Below, one piece after another: positions 17,883 through 26,649 of a stretch of DNA of 64,000 bases. The stretch comes from Kriegella aquimaris. Lineage in GTDB: Bacteria > Bacteroidota > Bacteroidia > Flavobacteriales > Flavobacteriaceae. The notes beneath the pieces are model-generated. The model saw only the letters and a list, made by a program, of their open reading frames with translations. It had not been told where the DNA came from and ran no database searches. The DNA lies in assembly GCF_900103215.1 (NCBI RefSeq), contig NZ_FNGV01000017.1, positions 1 through 64,000 on the forward strand. The letters run 5' to 3'. A program made the translations under genes and the position numbers. Numbering within the stretch: the stretch's first letter is position 1; each line of letters opens with the position of its first letter.

Positions 17883-18890
17883 GTGCAACTGTTAAGAAAA
17901 ATAGCGTTTCCCATCTCATTGATTTATGCATTGGTCGTGTACGTTCGCAATTATTTGTACGATGTCGGAATATGGTCATCGAAAACTTTTGATACCCCTA
18001 CTATCTGTATTGGAAACTTAAGTGTTGGTGGTACCGGAAAAACACCCATGGTAGAATTGTTGATTTCTGCTTTGAAAGATACACATAAAATTGCGGTGTT
18101 AAGTAGGGGCTATCGACGAAAATCAAAGGGTTTCGGTTTGGCTTCGCCAAAATCTACCGTGGAAGACTTGGGAGATGAGCCTTATCAGATTTACACCAAA
18201 TTTCCGGAGATTACGGTGGCGGTCGATGCCGACAGAAGAAACGGAATTTCTATTTTGGAGGACAAAATAAAACCAGATCTTATTCTGCTAGACGATGCTT
18301 TTCAGCATCGCAAGGTAAAACCCGATTTTTCAATTTTGCTCACGGCATACGATACTATCTATACCGAAGATTGGTATTTACCTACCGGAAACCTGCGTGA
18401 CAGCAAAAAAGCCGCCAAGAGAGCAGATGTCATTGTTGTAACCAAATGCCCCCCGGAAATGTCTGTTGATGAAAGGAAGGCCGTTACAGACCAATTGAAC
18501 CCTATGGAAGGCCAAAGGGTCTTATTCAGTTATTTGGTTTATGACACTAACCTTAAGGGCTCTAAAGCAGACGTTTCTTTGCATGGGTTAAACAATCGGA
18601 AGATAACATTGGTAACGGGTATTGCCAACCCTGCCCCATTGGTATCTTTTTTAGAAAAAGAGAAAATGGTTTTTGAACACTTGGCTTATGCCGATCACCA
18701 TTTTTTTACGCCAAAAGAACTTGTTGCTTTGAATTCTAAGGAAGTCGTGCTTACAACCGAAAAGGATTTTATGCGACTGAATAACCGCGTAGAAAATTTA
18801 TTTTATATTCAAGTGGCCCATATGTTTTTTGACGATGGCCGGAGCACTTTAAAAGCTTTGTTGGAAGAACTTATGAAGAAAGATTGTTGA
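17883..18890 (+). CDS. lpxK: Tetraacyldisaccharide 4'-kinase
   Basis: 335 residues. It opens with an N-terminal membrane-associated helix (RKIAFPISLIYALVVYVRN), then Walker A GNLSVGGTGKTP at 44-55. LLDDAFQHRKVKPDFSILL is the LpxK signature. It phosphorylates the 4' position of the lipid A disaccharide at the inner face of the cytoplasmic membrane, the step before Kdo addition. The start is GTG at 17883 (MQLLRKIAF...), with no in-frame ATG nearby. The 3' end overlaps the convergent hybrid kinase gene by 20 bases. Confidence 0.95.
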   Translation: MQLLRKIAFPISLIYALVVYVRNYLYDVGIWSSKTFDTPTICIGNLSVGGTGKTPMVELLISALKDTHKIAVLSRGYRRKSKGFGLASPKSTVEDLGDEPYQIYTKFPEITVAVDADRRNGISILEDKIKPDLILLDDAFQHRKVKPDFSILLTAYDTIYTEDWYLPTGNLRDSKKAAKRADVIVVTKCPPEMSVDERKAVTDQLNPMEGQRVLFSYLVYDTNLKGSKADVSLHGLNNRKITLVTGIANPAPLVSFLEKEKMVFEHLAYADHHFFTPKELVALNSKEVVLTTEKDFMRLNNRVENLFYIQVAHMFFDDGRSTLKALLEELMKKDC

Positions 18891-21087
18891 TTTTTTTGCC
18901 GAAAATGTTTTCCCCTATTTTATGATAAAACACTTCGGGCTTAAAAGGTTTCGTTACAACATCATTACAACCGGCAGCATAGAAACTTTCTAGACTGTCG
19001 TCTAAAGAGATTGCCGTAAGGGCTATTATGGGTGTTTGAGTATCGAACTTTCTGATTTCGATGGTTGCTTCCTCACCACTTATTCCGGGCATATGTATGT
19101 CCATCAAAATCGCATCGTATTTATTTTTCTTGGTAAGCTCGATGGCATCGGTTCCGTTGCTGGCAATATCACTGGTAATGTCTTTTTTCGACAACATTTT
19201 TTTAGTGATGACCTGATTGATTTTATTGTCTTCAACAATCAACAAATGCAAGCCGCTAAAGTTGTATTCGGCCTCTGTCGACTCAAAGGGAACATCATCA
19301 AAAATACCATCTTTTGATTTTACCTTAAGTTCAAAGAAAAAGGTGCTTCCTTTCCCAAGTTCGCTTTCCAATTGTATTTGGCTATCGAACAATCCCAACA
19401 GACTTTTTACAATGGTAAGGCCGAGACCGGTACCACCATATTCCCTATTAATTTGAATCGAACCTTGTTCAAATCCTTCAAAAATACTTTGTTGTTGGTC
19501 TTTTGAAATGCCAATGCCATTATCTGACACCTCAAAATAAAGGGTAACATCATCCTCTACTTTGTTTAATAATCGGGCTTTTACCTTGACCTCGCCATTT
19601 TTAGTAAATTTTAAGGCATTACCCACCAAATTCATAAATACCTGAGATAATTTCAGGGGGTCGCTCATTAAGTGGGATGGAATATCCTTGTCGTAATCGA
19701 GAATAATTGTGGAGTTATTTTCTTTGGCACTTTGTTTTAAAGAGTCAATAACTTCGTTCAGTACTTTTCTTAGATTGAAATCGATATTTAAAGGCTCAAG
19801 CTTGTTCGCATCGATCTTATTTATGTGTAGAATGTCATTGATAAAATTCAAAAGATAATCGCCAGAGAATTTTAATGCTTTCAAGTGCTCTTTTTGGTTC
19901 TCGCTCGGGTTTTCTTCCAACAACAGATGTGTGAGTCCTGTTACTGCGTATAAGGGGGTCCGGAGTTCATGGCTTACAGTCGAAAGAAAGTTGGTTTTGG
20001 CTTCCATGGCACTAACGGCAGCATCCCTTGCCGATTGAAGCTCATTGTTCTTGGTCTGTAGCAAGTCATTTGTTTTGAGCTTAATTTGGTTGTTTCTATA
20101 CAGTGATACCGCTAATAATGAGATGATGGTCAAAAATGCCGAGGTTAATATGGCCGTAATTTCCGATCGGTTCTGTGACGCTGTAAGCTCCTCTATTTTT
20201 TGGTCTTGCCGCTTGATCTCGTCGTTCATAAATTCGAACTGAATCTTCTCTGCCGTTTTGGCTTCGGTTTTGACTTTTTCAATGGTAAAAAGCGAATCTT
20301 TTATCTCGAGTAGATTTCTAGTATTGCCAAGCGATAAGGAGTAGCGGCCTAAAATTTCATATAATTTGCTTAACTGTTCGTTAGCTTCTAAGATTTCCTT
20401 GGAGAAATTGTTTGCCTGGGCAAGCTTTAAGGCTTCTTCTGCATTCGCTACACTTTCTTTGTATTTACCGGTTAGATAATTCAACTCCGACATTCCAAGA
20501 TTGGCCCTAGTAGCTAAATATTCTTTTTCATAAAGATCGGTATTGATAATCAGCGAATTAAAATTTTTGGAAGCATTGTCATACTTTTCGAGATTCAAAT
20601 AGATATTTGCCTCGGCCAATAGAAGATTATTGAAAAAGTTCCGATCATTATTCAATTGTTTCGCTTCATTGAGCATAAAAATGGCTTGAAAGTTCTTGCC
20701 GTTTTTAAATAGTAGAATGCCCTCAATATATTTATGAACTGCATCTCCGTACGGATATTCGACTTCGCTTAGTAGCACTTGTGCCCGATCCCAATAAAGT
20801 AGGGTTGTTTCCTCTTTATTTAATTTTAGGTATAAAATGGCAAATTTGTGATAACAATCGATAAGGGACTTAATATCCTCTGTTTTTTCAGCTTCTTCCG
20901 CGGCCTTGTTCAGGGCCTCCAGGGCCAAATCGACCTTATTCTGGTTTTTGAGTGTTCTTGCTTCATTAAAATAATATTCGACCTTGGTTTGTACAATACT
21001 ATCTTGCACCGGCAACGTATCTTGTGCCAGCACGTCTTGAGTTATGGTAGAAAATACCAATATCAAGACAGTATAAACCAATTTCAT
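18871..21087 (-). CDS. Hybrid histidine kinase with TPR sensor region and receiver domain
   Basis: 738 residues from ATG 21087; a TTG at 21108 would overlap the stop of the GAPDH gene. A signal segment ends in VLAQ. Next come TPR-like repeats (about 35-260), a membrane helix near 310-330, and the HisKA domain with His373 (SHELRTP). The ATPase domain has NLVGNAL, DNGIGI and GGTGLGL. A C-terminal receiver domain carries phospho-acceptor Asp663 (LMDIHMPG) and the conserved KPF. Sensor input likely comes through the periplasmic TPR region. No partner regulator or DNA-binding domain is encoded next door, so the output is unclear. It lies directly downstream of gapA. Confidence 0.9.
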   Translation of the reverse strand: MKLVYTVLILVFSTITQDVLAQDTLPVQDSIVQTKVEYYFNEARTLKNQNKVDLALEALNKAAEEAEKTEDIKSLIDCYHKFAILYLKLNKEETTLLYWDRAQVLLSEVEYPYGDAVHKYIEGILLFKNGKNFQAIFMLNEAKQLNNDRNFFNNLLLAEANIYLNLEKYDNASKNFNSLIINTDLYEKEYLATRANLGMSELNYLTGKYKESVANAEEALKLAQANNFSKEILEANEQLSKLYEILGRYSLSLGNTRNLLEIKDSLFTIEKVKTEAKTAEKIQFEFMNDEIKRQDQKIEELTASQNRSEITAILTSAFLTIISLLAVSLYRNNQIKLKTNDLLQTKNNELQSARDAAVSAMEAKTNFLSTVSHELRTPLYAVTGLTHLLLEENPSENQKEHLKALKFSGDYLLNFINDILHINKIDANKLEPLNIDFNLRKVLNEVIDSLKQSAKENNSTIILDYDKDIPSHLMSDPLKLSQVFMNLVGNALKFTKNGEVKVKARLLNKVEDDVTLYFEVSDNGIGISKDQQQSIFEGFEQGSIQINREYGGTGLGLTIVKSLLGLFDSQIQLESELGKGSTFFFELKVKSKDGIFDDVPFESTEAEYNFSGLHLLIVEDNKINQVITKKMLSKKDITSDIASNGTDAIELTKKNKYDAILMDIHMPGISGEEATIEIRKFDTQTPIIALTAISLDDSLESFYAAGCNDVVTKPFKPEVFYHKIGENIFGKKINNLSS

Positions 21088-21104
21088 ATGTCGAAAAAAG
21101 AATC

Positions 21105-22115
21105 TCAAACGTATTTGTTTTTGATTATTAAGTTAACGAGATCTACAATTCTGCTGCTGTATCCCATTTCATTATCGTACCATCCTATAATTTTGACCAT
21201 TCTGCCTATCACAGAGGTCATCAGAGAATCAAACGTACAAGAGTAACAAGTATTGTTTACGTCGATAGATACTATGGGGTCTTCGGTATAAAAAAGGATG
21301 CCCTTCAGCTCGCCTTGAGAAACCTTATCAAATGTATCATTTATTTCTTGAATACTGGTTTCGCGTTTAACGTTAAAGGTAATGTCGGTCAGTGATCCAT
21401 TGGGTACGGGTACGCGAATGCCACATCCTCCTATAACATCTGAGAGATGCGGGAATATCTTGGTAAGCGCTTTGGCCGCCCCCGTTGTCGTAGGTACGAT
21501 GGACAGAGATGCCGCCCTGGCCCTTCGTAAATCGTGGTGAGGTTGGTCGTGGAGGCTTTGGTCGGAAGTATAAGAATGTATGGTCGTAATGTAGGCTTGT
21601 TCTATTCCGCAAAGATCATCGATCACCTTGATCATAGGTGCAGCATTGTTGGTGGTACAAGAGGCGTTTGAAATAATATGATCGTCTTTTGTCAGCGTAG
21701 TTTCGTTGATGCCATAAACTATCATTTTTATACTGTCATCGGCGGGAGGTACGCACAGAATCACCTTCTTTGCCCCATTTTCTATATGGTGCCGCAAGTC
21801 AGCCTGAGTTTTGAATTTTCCCGTACATTCGATTACAATATCGACGTCATGGTCTGACCATTTTATTTTTTCAGGCGCTTTTTGATTGGTCAGGGCAATA
21901 GAAGTGTTATCAACGGTTATAGTATTTTCGGTGTGCCCGATATTTTTTTGTAAGGTTCCGTGGATACTATCGTATTTCAATAAATGTGATAATGTCTTGG
22001 CGTCCGCCAAATCGTTGATGGCCACAACCTTTAAATGGGGTTGGTCTTCTAAAAGTCTAAAGAGGGTTCTTCCTATTCTTCCAAAGCCGTTGATGCCTAT
22101 ATTTGTTCTTTTCAT
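21105..22115 (-). CDS. gap: Glyceraldehyde-3-phosphate dehydrogenase, type I
   Basis: 336 residues. The NAD-binding motif is INGFGRIGR (8-16), with Asp35 after strand 2 suggesting NAD preference. Catalytic Cys153 is in SNASCTTNN, and the substrate region has HSYTSDQ and RRARAASLSIVPTTTGAAKA. It oxidises and phosphorylates glyceraldehyde 3-phosphate in glycolysis, or runs in reverse. The usual SCTTNC motif reads SCTTNN here, so the second cysteine is replaced by Asn157. Erythrose-4-phosphate dehydrogenase is a possible alternative. Followed after 17 bases by the hybrid kinase gene. Confidence 0.92.
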   Translation of the reverse strand: MKRTNIGINGFGRIGRTLFRLLEDQPHLKVVAINDLADAKTLSHLLKYDSIHGTLQKNIGHTENTITVDNTSIALTNQKAPEKIKWSDHDVDIVIECTGKFKTQADLRHHIENGAKKVILCVPPADDSIKMIVYGINETTLTKDDHIISNASCTTNNAAPMIKVIDDLCGIEQAYITTIHSYTSDQSLHDQPHHDLRRARAASLSIVPTTTGAAKALTKIFPHLSDVIGGCGIRVPVPNGSLTDITFNVKRETSIQEINDTFDKVSQGELKGILFYTEDPIVSIDVNNTCYSCTFDSLMTSVIGRMVKIIGWYDNEMGYSSRIVDLVNLIIKNKYV

Positions 22116-22238
22116 TGGAGCAAGAATTGGGGAATGGAGATTCTAAATTTTAACTCATTGCTATTGGTGCGACGAATTGATTATGGATATATTGTTTGAT
22201 ACCCCGGCAAATAAATCCGAAGTAATTAACAAAAATAC

Positions 22239-23114
22239 CTAGTGGATATGTTTATGGGCTTTGTACGAAGACCGAACCAGAGCACCGCTTTCAACATGCC
22301 TAAAACCCATTTCAAGGCCTATAGTTTCATATTTTTTGAACTGTTCGGGAAGAATAAATTCTTTCACGGGCAAGTGCTTCTTAGATGGCTGTAGGTATTG
22401 ACCGATGGTAACAACATCCACATTAGCCTTTCTTAAATCTTCCATGGTCGTGATAACCTCTTCCTCAAGCTCACCCAAGCCTAGCATAATGCCAGATTTT
22501 GTGCGGTTTATGCCGTTGTCCCGTAGGTATTTCAGAACTCCTAAGCTCCTATCGTATTTCGCTTGTATACGAACTTCCCGTGTCAAACGTCTTACCGTTT
22601 CCATGTTATGGGAAACTACTTCGGGAGCCACTGCTATGATGCGGTCAAGATGTCTTTCGATACCTTGAAAATCGGGAATTAAAGTTTCTAAAGTAGTATC
22701 GGGGTTCATGCGGCGTATAGCCTTGACCGTTTCGGCCCAAATAATCGACCCCATATCTTTTAGATCATCACGGTCGACCGAGGTAATTACCGCATGGGAA
22801 ATACCCATGATTTTAATGGAGCGGGCAACTTTCTCTGGCTCTGCCCAGTCGACGGTGTCAGGTCTCCCGGTTTGAACGCCGCAGAAACCGCACGAACGGG
22901 TGCAGACATTCCCTAGTATCATAAAGGTTGCGGTACCTTCTCCCCAGCATTCACCCATATTGGGACAACTACCCGAAGTGCAGATGGTATGCAAGTCGTA
23001 TTTTTCTACCAACCCTCTGAGTTGGGTGTATTTTTTACCCGTCGGAAGCTTTACGCGTAACCATTTGGGTTTTCCTTTCGGAGGTTGAACGTGATCTAAT
23101 GTATCAATGCTCAT
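22239..23114 (-). CDS. lipA: Lipoyl synthase
   Basis: 291 residues from the ATG at 23114. Upstream in-frame codons to 23156 would add a hydrophobic tail foreign to the family. The auxiliary cluster cysteines are C45, C50 and C56 ([12 protein letters not shown]). The radical-SAM cluster cysteines are C71, C75 and C78 (CTRSCGFC). The conserved RSSY that supplies a serine ligand is near the C-terminus (VRSSYKA). It inserts two sulfurs into octanoyl chains on lipoate-dependent proteins. The upstream neighbour is an ECF sigma factor on the same strand, 63 bases away. Confidence 0.96.
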   Translation of the reverse strand: MSIDTLDHVQPPKGKPKWLRVKLPTGKKYTQLRGLVEKYDLHTICTSGSCPNMGECWGEGTATFMILGNVCTRSCGFCGVQTGRPDTVDWAEPEKVARSIKIMGISHAVITSVDRDDLKDMGSIIWAETVKAIRRMNPDTTLETLIPDFQGIERHLDRIIAVAPEVVSHNMETVRRLTREVRIQAKYDRSLGVLKYLRDNGINRTKSGIMLGLGELEEEVITTMEDLRKANVDVVTIGQYLQPSKKHLPVKEFILPEQFKKYETIGLEMGFRHVESGALVRSSYKAHKHIH

Positions 23115-23177
23115 ATTATGTTTTATATAAAATAGCTGGAACAAATATACGAACAATGAATTTCAGCAGTAAGCCCA

Positions 23178-23729
23178 TTATTTTTTTATAGATTCCGCCA
23201 GTAGTTTTTTTGCTCTCAGTAACTTTACTTTAACGTTGTTTATCGGCTCGTTCAGCTCTTGTGCAATGGCAGCATAGCTTAACTCGTTAAAGTATCTAAG
23301 GTTAATGACTTTTTGATAATGTGGTTTCAGATTTTTAATGTGCTGAAGAAGCGTGGCTAGATTTTGTTCGATGATCAATCTGTCTTCTACAGATGGTGCG
23401 TCATCGAGCACTTTTTTAATAGCCTCGTTGCTTCCACCTGATTCTAGTACGTTCCGTTTTCTCTTTCGAATCAAATCGACATGCACGTTTTTCGAGATGG
23501 CAATCAACCACGTTTTGAATTCATAAGAGGTGTCAAAGGTATCAAGCTTATCAAATGCTTTTGAAAATGTCTGAATAGTAATATCTTCAGCATCATTTTC
23601 ATTTTCGGTTCGCTTCAGTTGAAACCCGTATACTACATTCCAAAAAGTATCCAATAGTTTACTGAAAGCAATTTGACTCCCCGATTTGGCCTGGTTAATA
23701 GTAGCTTGAAGATTCTCGGTTGTATCCAA
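23178..23729 (-). CDS. ECF-type RNA polymerase sigma factor
   Basis: 183 residues with sigma-70 region 2 (ENDAEDITIQTFSKAFDKLDTF, then FKTWLIAISKNVHVDLIRKR) and region 4 (LRYFNELSYAAIAQELNEPINNVKVKLLRAK). No anti-sigma gene is adjacent. The only plausible start is TTG at 23729: an in-frame TGA lies 30 bases upstream, and no ATG precedes region 2. It is placed just before lipA, an arrangement I believe recurs in Flavobacteriia. The regulon cannot be inferred. Confidence 0.9.
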   Translation of the reverse strand: MDTTENLQATINQAKSGSQIAFSKLLDTFWNVVYGFQLKRTENENDAEDITIQTFSKAFDKLDTFDTSYEFKTWLIAISKNVHVDLIRKRKRNVLESGGSNEAIKKVLDDAPSVEDRLIIEQNLATLLQHIKNLKPHYQKVINLRYFNELSYAAIAQELNEPINNVKVKLLRAKKLLAESIKK

Positions 23730-23772
23730 AAGAAATGGGGTTAATGATTTAGGTCAAGACATGCTTTTGGTG

Positions 23773-23982
23773 TTATCCAATTTTTGATGTGGTGTCCTTC
23801 ATGCAATCTTGTTCGCTTGGGAGTTTGCCACACATGCCACAAGCTTCACCATCTTTGTTTAAAAATGGACTCTGGCTAGCACATGTACCAGCAAATTTAC
23901 CATCTTTTTTAGCCCATATTTTTATTGCAATGCCTGCGAATGATAAAGCAAGAAGACCAATTGTCAATAATATCAACTTCAT
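23773..23982 (-). CDS. Small Cys-rich membrane-anchored protein
   Basis: 69 residues. One N-terminal membrane helix (about residues 2-22) is followed by a short, probably periplasmic tail with four cysteines, C34, C48, C51 and C60 (TCASQSPFLN, ACGMCGK, DC). The CxxC-like arrangement suggests metal or redox binding. I have seen this short sequence type in other Flavobacteriaceae, but it has no assigned function. It sits alone between two regulators, with a terminator-bearing gap on its 5' side. Confidence 0.7.
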   Translation of the reverse strand: MKLILLTIGLLALSFAGIAIKIWAKKDGKFAGTCASQSPFLNKDGEACGMCGKLPSEQDCMKDTTSKIG

Positions 23983-24012
23983 AAGGAAATTTTGTACAAA
24001 GATAATAAAAAT

Positions 24013-24040
24013 AAAGCCCTGATAATAACATCAGGGCTTT
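24013..24040 (-). terminator. Intrinsic terminator after the anti-sigma gene
   Basis: A perfect 11-bp stem, AAAGCCCTGAT / ATCAGGGCTTT, around a 6-base loop. On the minus strand it is followed by ATTTTTATT, a U-rich tail. It ends the sigma/anti-sigma operon 25 bases past the stop at 24065. Confidence 0.8.
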
Positions 24041-24064
24041 AGAATATTTGTTGTTTGAGATGAT

Positions 24065-24829
24065 TTAGTACGGTATATTGGCCACGATATTTTGTACAGT
24101 GGGCGTACTATTGCCACCTACGGGTTCAATAGTGATATAGCCCATTGCATTTTTCGAATAGGGTAGTGCCAATAATTTTTCTTGACTGCCGGCTTCTTTT
24201 ATGATACCAAGATTAACCATTTCGCCATTGACTTCTGCCCACATCTGATAACATTGGTCTTTAGGTAAGTTCGGTAATTTGCTAACGTTGATGTACGAAA
24301 GTTTTTTAACCGGATTTACATAGGTTACCGCCTTTAGTTCTTTAGCTTTTTTGTTTCCTTTTACGGTAATTCTCTTGGTCTGTGGATTATTGAGTACAAT
24401 GAACTGATTTCTAACATCCATCAGCTGCTCCCTCATATCCTCCTCTAAACTTTTAATCTTATTGTTCACCATGACATTCTCTTCTTGCAGGCTTTGATTT
24501 TGGTTCCAGAAAAAGTAGGAAGCCCCTGCAAACAAGAATGCTGTAAAACTGGCCGCTATCGCGTATTTAATGAATCTTTTTCGGCCACTGTTATGGCGCT
24601 GTGACTTGATTCTTTTAAGAATGGTTTCTTTTAACCCCTCTGGTGGGGCAAGGGCGTGCAATTTTGCGTACACTTCCAAGTTTTCTTGAAGTTCTTCGTA
24701 GGTTTCCCTTACTTCGGGATACATGGCGATATATCGTTCCACTTGAAAGGCTTCCGCAGAAGTCGTGTCGTCCAAAAGGTACTTTTCAAGCAAATCAGAA
24801 TCTAAAAAGTCTTTTATTTTATCTTTCAT
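24065..24829 (-). CDS. Anti-sigma factor, RskA type
   Basis: 254 residues. The N-terminal cytoplasmic part (SDLLEKYLLDDTTSAEAFQVE) is the anti-sigma helix bundle, and a single membrane helix lies near 86-106. The periplasmic C-terminal domain carries VNVSKLPNLPKDQCYQMWAE-like strands (CYQMWAEV and the GYITIEPVGGNSTP end), typical of the RskA/anti-sigma-K domain. The start overlaps the sigma stop as TAATG (one base), so the two are translationally coupled. It is predicted to hold the sigma factor at the membrane until a periplasmic signal triggers release. Confidence 0.88.
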   Translation of the reverse strand: MKDKIKDFLDSDLLEKYLLDDTTSAEAFQVERYIAMYPEVRETYEELQENLEVYAKLHALAPPEGLKETILKRIKSQRHNSGRKRFIKYAIAASFTAFLFAGASYFFWNQNQSLQEENVMVNNKIKSLEEDMREQLMDVRNQFIVLNNPQTKRITVKGNKKAKELKAVTYVNPVKKLSYINVSKLPNLPKDQCYQMWAEVNGEMVNLGIIKEAGSQEKLLALPYSKNAMGYITIEPVGGNSTPTVQNIVANIPY

Positions 24830-25392
24830 TACATAAGATTTAGTAGGAGCGCTAAAATCATCGTCGGACCGTAAATTTTTCTAAGTTCCCTTAAACCGAT
24901 TTTTAATCGTGATTTAATAGTTCCTAACGGTATGTCGAGCTCGTCACTGGCTTCTTGCTGGGTCATTCCTTGAAAAAAAAGTGCTTCGAGTACAATTTGA
25001 TACTTCGACTCTATTTTTTCAAGATTTTCTTGAACATCCATGAATTCCGGCCGAATGCCTTCAACGCCTAAATTATATACGTCAGAAACATCCATTTGGA
25101 TTTCCTTATCACTTTTTGTGTTGACACTTCTTAATTTATCGATTGCCGTATTTCGTGTAATGCGAAAAAGCCAAGTAAAAAGTTTGGCCTTGGAAGCATC
25201 ATAAGAGTCCGATTTTTTCCAGATTTTAATAAAACTTTCCTGTAGTACATCTTGAGCAAGTTCTTCATTTCGCACTACTTTGTAGGCGACCCCGTATAGC
25301 GTATCGCTATAGTTTTCGTACAAAAGGGAAATGGCCTTTTCATTTCGCTCTTTGAGTAATTCTACAATGTGCTTTTCAAGAAGTGTGCTCAT
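24829..25392 (-). CDS. ECF sigma factor, SigK-like partner of the anti-sigma gene
   Basis: 187 residues. Region 2 is AQDVLQESFIKIWKKSDSYDA followed by KLFTWLFRITRNTAIDKLRS. Region 4 is LEALFFQGMTQQEASDELDI then GTIKSRLKIGLRELRKI. ATG at 25392. The one-base TAATG overlap with the RskA-type gene makes the pair clear. Known: such pairs control membrane or oxidative-stress responses in several phyla. I could not find a convincing autoregulatory -35/-10 pair upstream. Confidence 0.9.
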   Translation of the reverse strand: MSTLLEKHIVELLKERNEKAISLLYENYSDTLYGVAYKVVRNEELAQDVLQESFIKIWKKSDSYDASKAKLFTWLFRITRNTAIDKLRSVNTKSDKEIQMDVSDVYNLGVEGIRPEFMDVQENLEKIESKYQIVLEALFFQGMTQQEASDELDIPLGTIKSRLKIGLRELRKIYGPTMILALLLNLM

Positions 25393-25632
25393 ATAGTGTC
25401 TGGCTTACAAAAACTGGAAGCAAAAGCGTCTAATTTCCTTTTTAAACCGTATATCCCCTAAACGCTAATTTATAAAATTGATTGTTATAGGTCTCGAATT
25501 CTAAAAATTTTAATAGATAAATGTGCAACTGGTAATTGTGCATTTAGTTTTGGTTAGTTTGGTTTGGTATAGCCCCTTAAGAAACTTCTTAGGGGGTTAT
25601 TTTTTGTTCAATAAATTGGGTTTTGTGACATA
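25393..25632. other. Intergenic region with an orphan plus-strand terminator
   Basis: A 240-base gap between a divergent sigma gene and the 3' end of murB. It holds a direct repeat of TGTGCA (about 25522 and 25537), a TAGTTTTG motif that looks like a -7 box, and the hairpin reported separately. No coding sequence is seen. Confidence 0.4.
25571..25606 (+). terminator. Hairpin with plus-strand U-tract
   Basis: AGCCCCTTAAGAA-loop-TTCTTAGGGGG followed by TTATTTTTTG. The U-tract lies on the plus strand, but the nearest upstream plus-strand gene ends at 18890. It may mark an unannotated short RNA, or serve murB from the other side without a U-tract. Confidence 0.55.
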
Positions 25633-26649
25633 CTACCTAATGATATTGACTTCAGGTGTTATGTGAATGCCAAATTTATCAGAGACACTATTTATAATGT
25701 TATTCGCCAAAGCCAGAATTTCTTGACCTGTGGCGTTACCGTAATTAACCAATACTAGAGCTTGATTTTTGTGAACCCCTGCATCACCGTAGCGTTTGCC
25801 TTTATAACCGCACTGTTCGATAAGCCAACCAGCGGGAATTTTATAGGCGTCATCGGAAATTTTATAAAATGGGGCGTTGGGGTGGTCGGAGATAAAGGTA
25901 TCGAATGCCGAGCGGGAAACCATCGGATTTTTGAAAAAACTTCCACTGTTCCCTATTTCGTTAGGATCAGGAAGCTTCTGTTGCCTAATGGCGATAACTG
26001 CCCTAGAGATATCTTGAATGGTTGGTTCGCCAATTCCTCTGTCTTGTAACTCCGTTTCGATCGCTCCGTAAGAGGTGCTCTTTATATGGTCTCTTTTGGT
26101 AAGCTGTAAGTTTACCGAGGTTATAATGTATTTACCTTTGCCTTCGTTTTTAAAGTATGAATCACGATAGCCAAAATTGCAATCTTCTTTGCTGAATTTT
26201 TCAATATTTTGATTTGAAATATTCATGGCTTCACAGCCTACAAAGGTGTCTTTGAGTTCTACGCCATACGCACCTATGTTCTGAATGGGAGCTGTTCCCG
26301 TGTTTCCGGGGATGAGCGACATATTTTCCAAGCCGCCATAGTTTCGTGCTAAAGTCCATAACACCATTTGATGCCAATTTTCACCGGCCATTATCTTTAT
26401 GACGACATAATCTTGATTCTCGGCAACTATTTCAATGCCCTTGAGGTTTATATGCAACACCAAAGCTTCGATATCTTTGGTGATAAGCATGTTGCTACCT
26501 CCGCTCAAAACGAATTTTTCAGGGTATTCTTTCAGTCGCAGTGCCTGTTTCAGATCTTCGGTCGAATTGATTTCACAGAAGAAATTGGCCTTGGCTTCAA
26601 TGCCGAAGGTATTATAAGGTTTAAGCGATACATTTTTGTTAATTCTCAT
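25633..26649 (-). CDS. murB: UDP-N-acetylenolpyruvoylglucosamine reductase
   Basis: 338 residues starting MRINKNVSLKPYNTFGIEAKA. The upstream frame to 26829 is the antisense of the aminotransferase gene, so I use the ATG at 26649. FAD-binding elements LSGGSNMLI and NMSLIPGNTGTAPIQNIGAYG are present. So are the catalytic Ser in GNSGSFFKNP and the Glu near the end (TPEVNIIR). It reduces UDP-GlcNAc-enolpyruvate to UDP-MurNAc with NADPH, the second committed step of peptidoglycan synthesis. The start codon overlaps the stop of the aminotransferase gene as TGATG, so the two are coupled. Confidence 0.96.
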   Translation of the reverse strand: MRINKNVSLKPYNTFGIEAKANFFCEINSTEDLKQALRLKEYPEKFVLSGGSNMLITKDIEALVLHINLKGIEIVAENQDYVVIKIMAGENWHQMVLWTLARNYGGLENMSLIPGNTGTAPIQNIGAYGVELKDTFVGCEAMNISNQNIEKFSKEDCNFGYRDSYFKNEGKGKYIITSVNLQLTKRDHIKSTSYGAIETELQDRGIGEPTIQDISRAVIAIRQQKLPDPNEIGNSGSFFKNPMVSRSAFDTFISDHPNAPFYKISDDAYKIPAGWLIEQCGYKGKRYGDAGVHKNQALVLVNYGNATGQEILALANNIINSVSDKFGIHITPEVNIIR

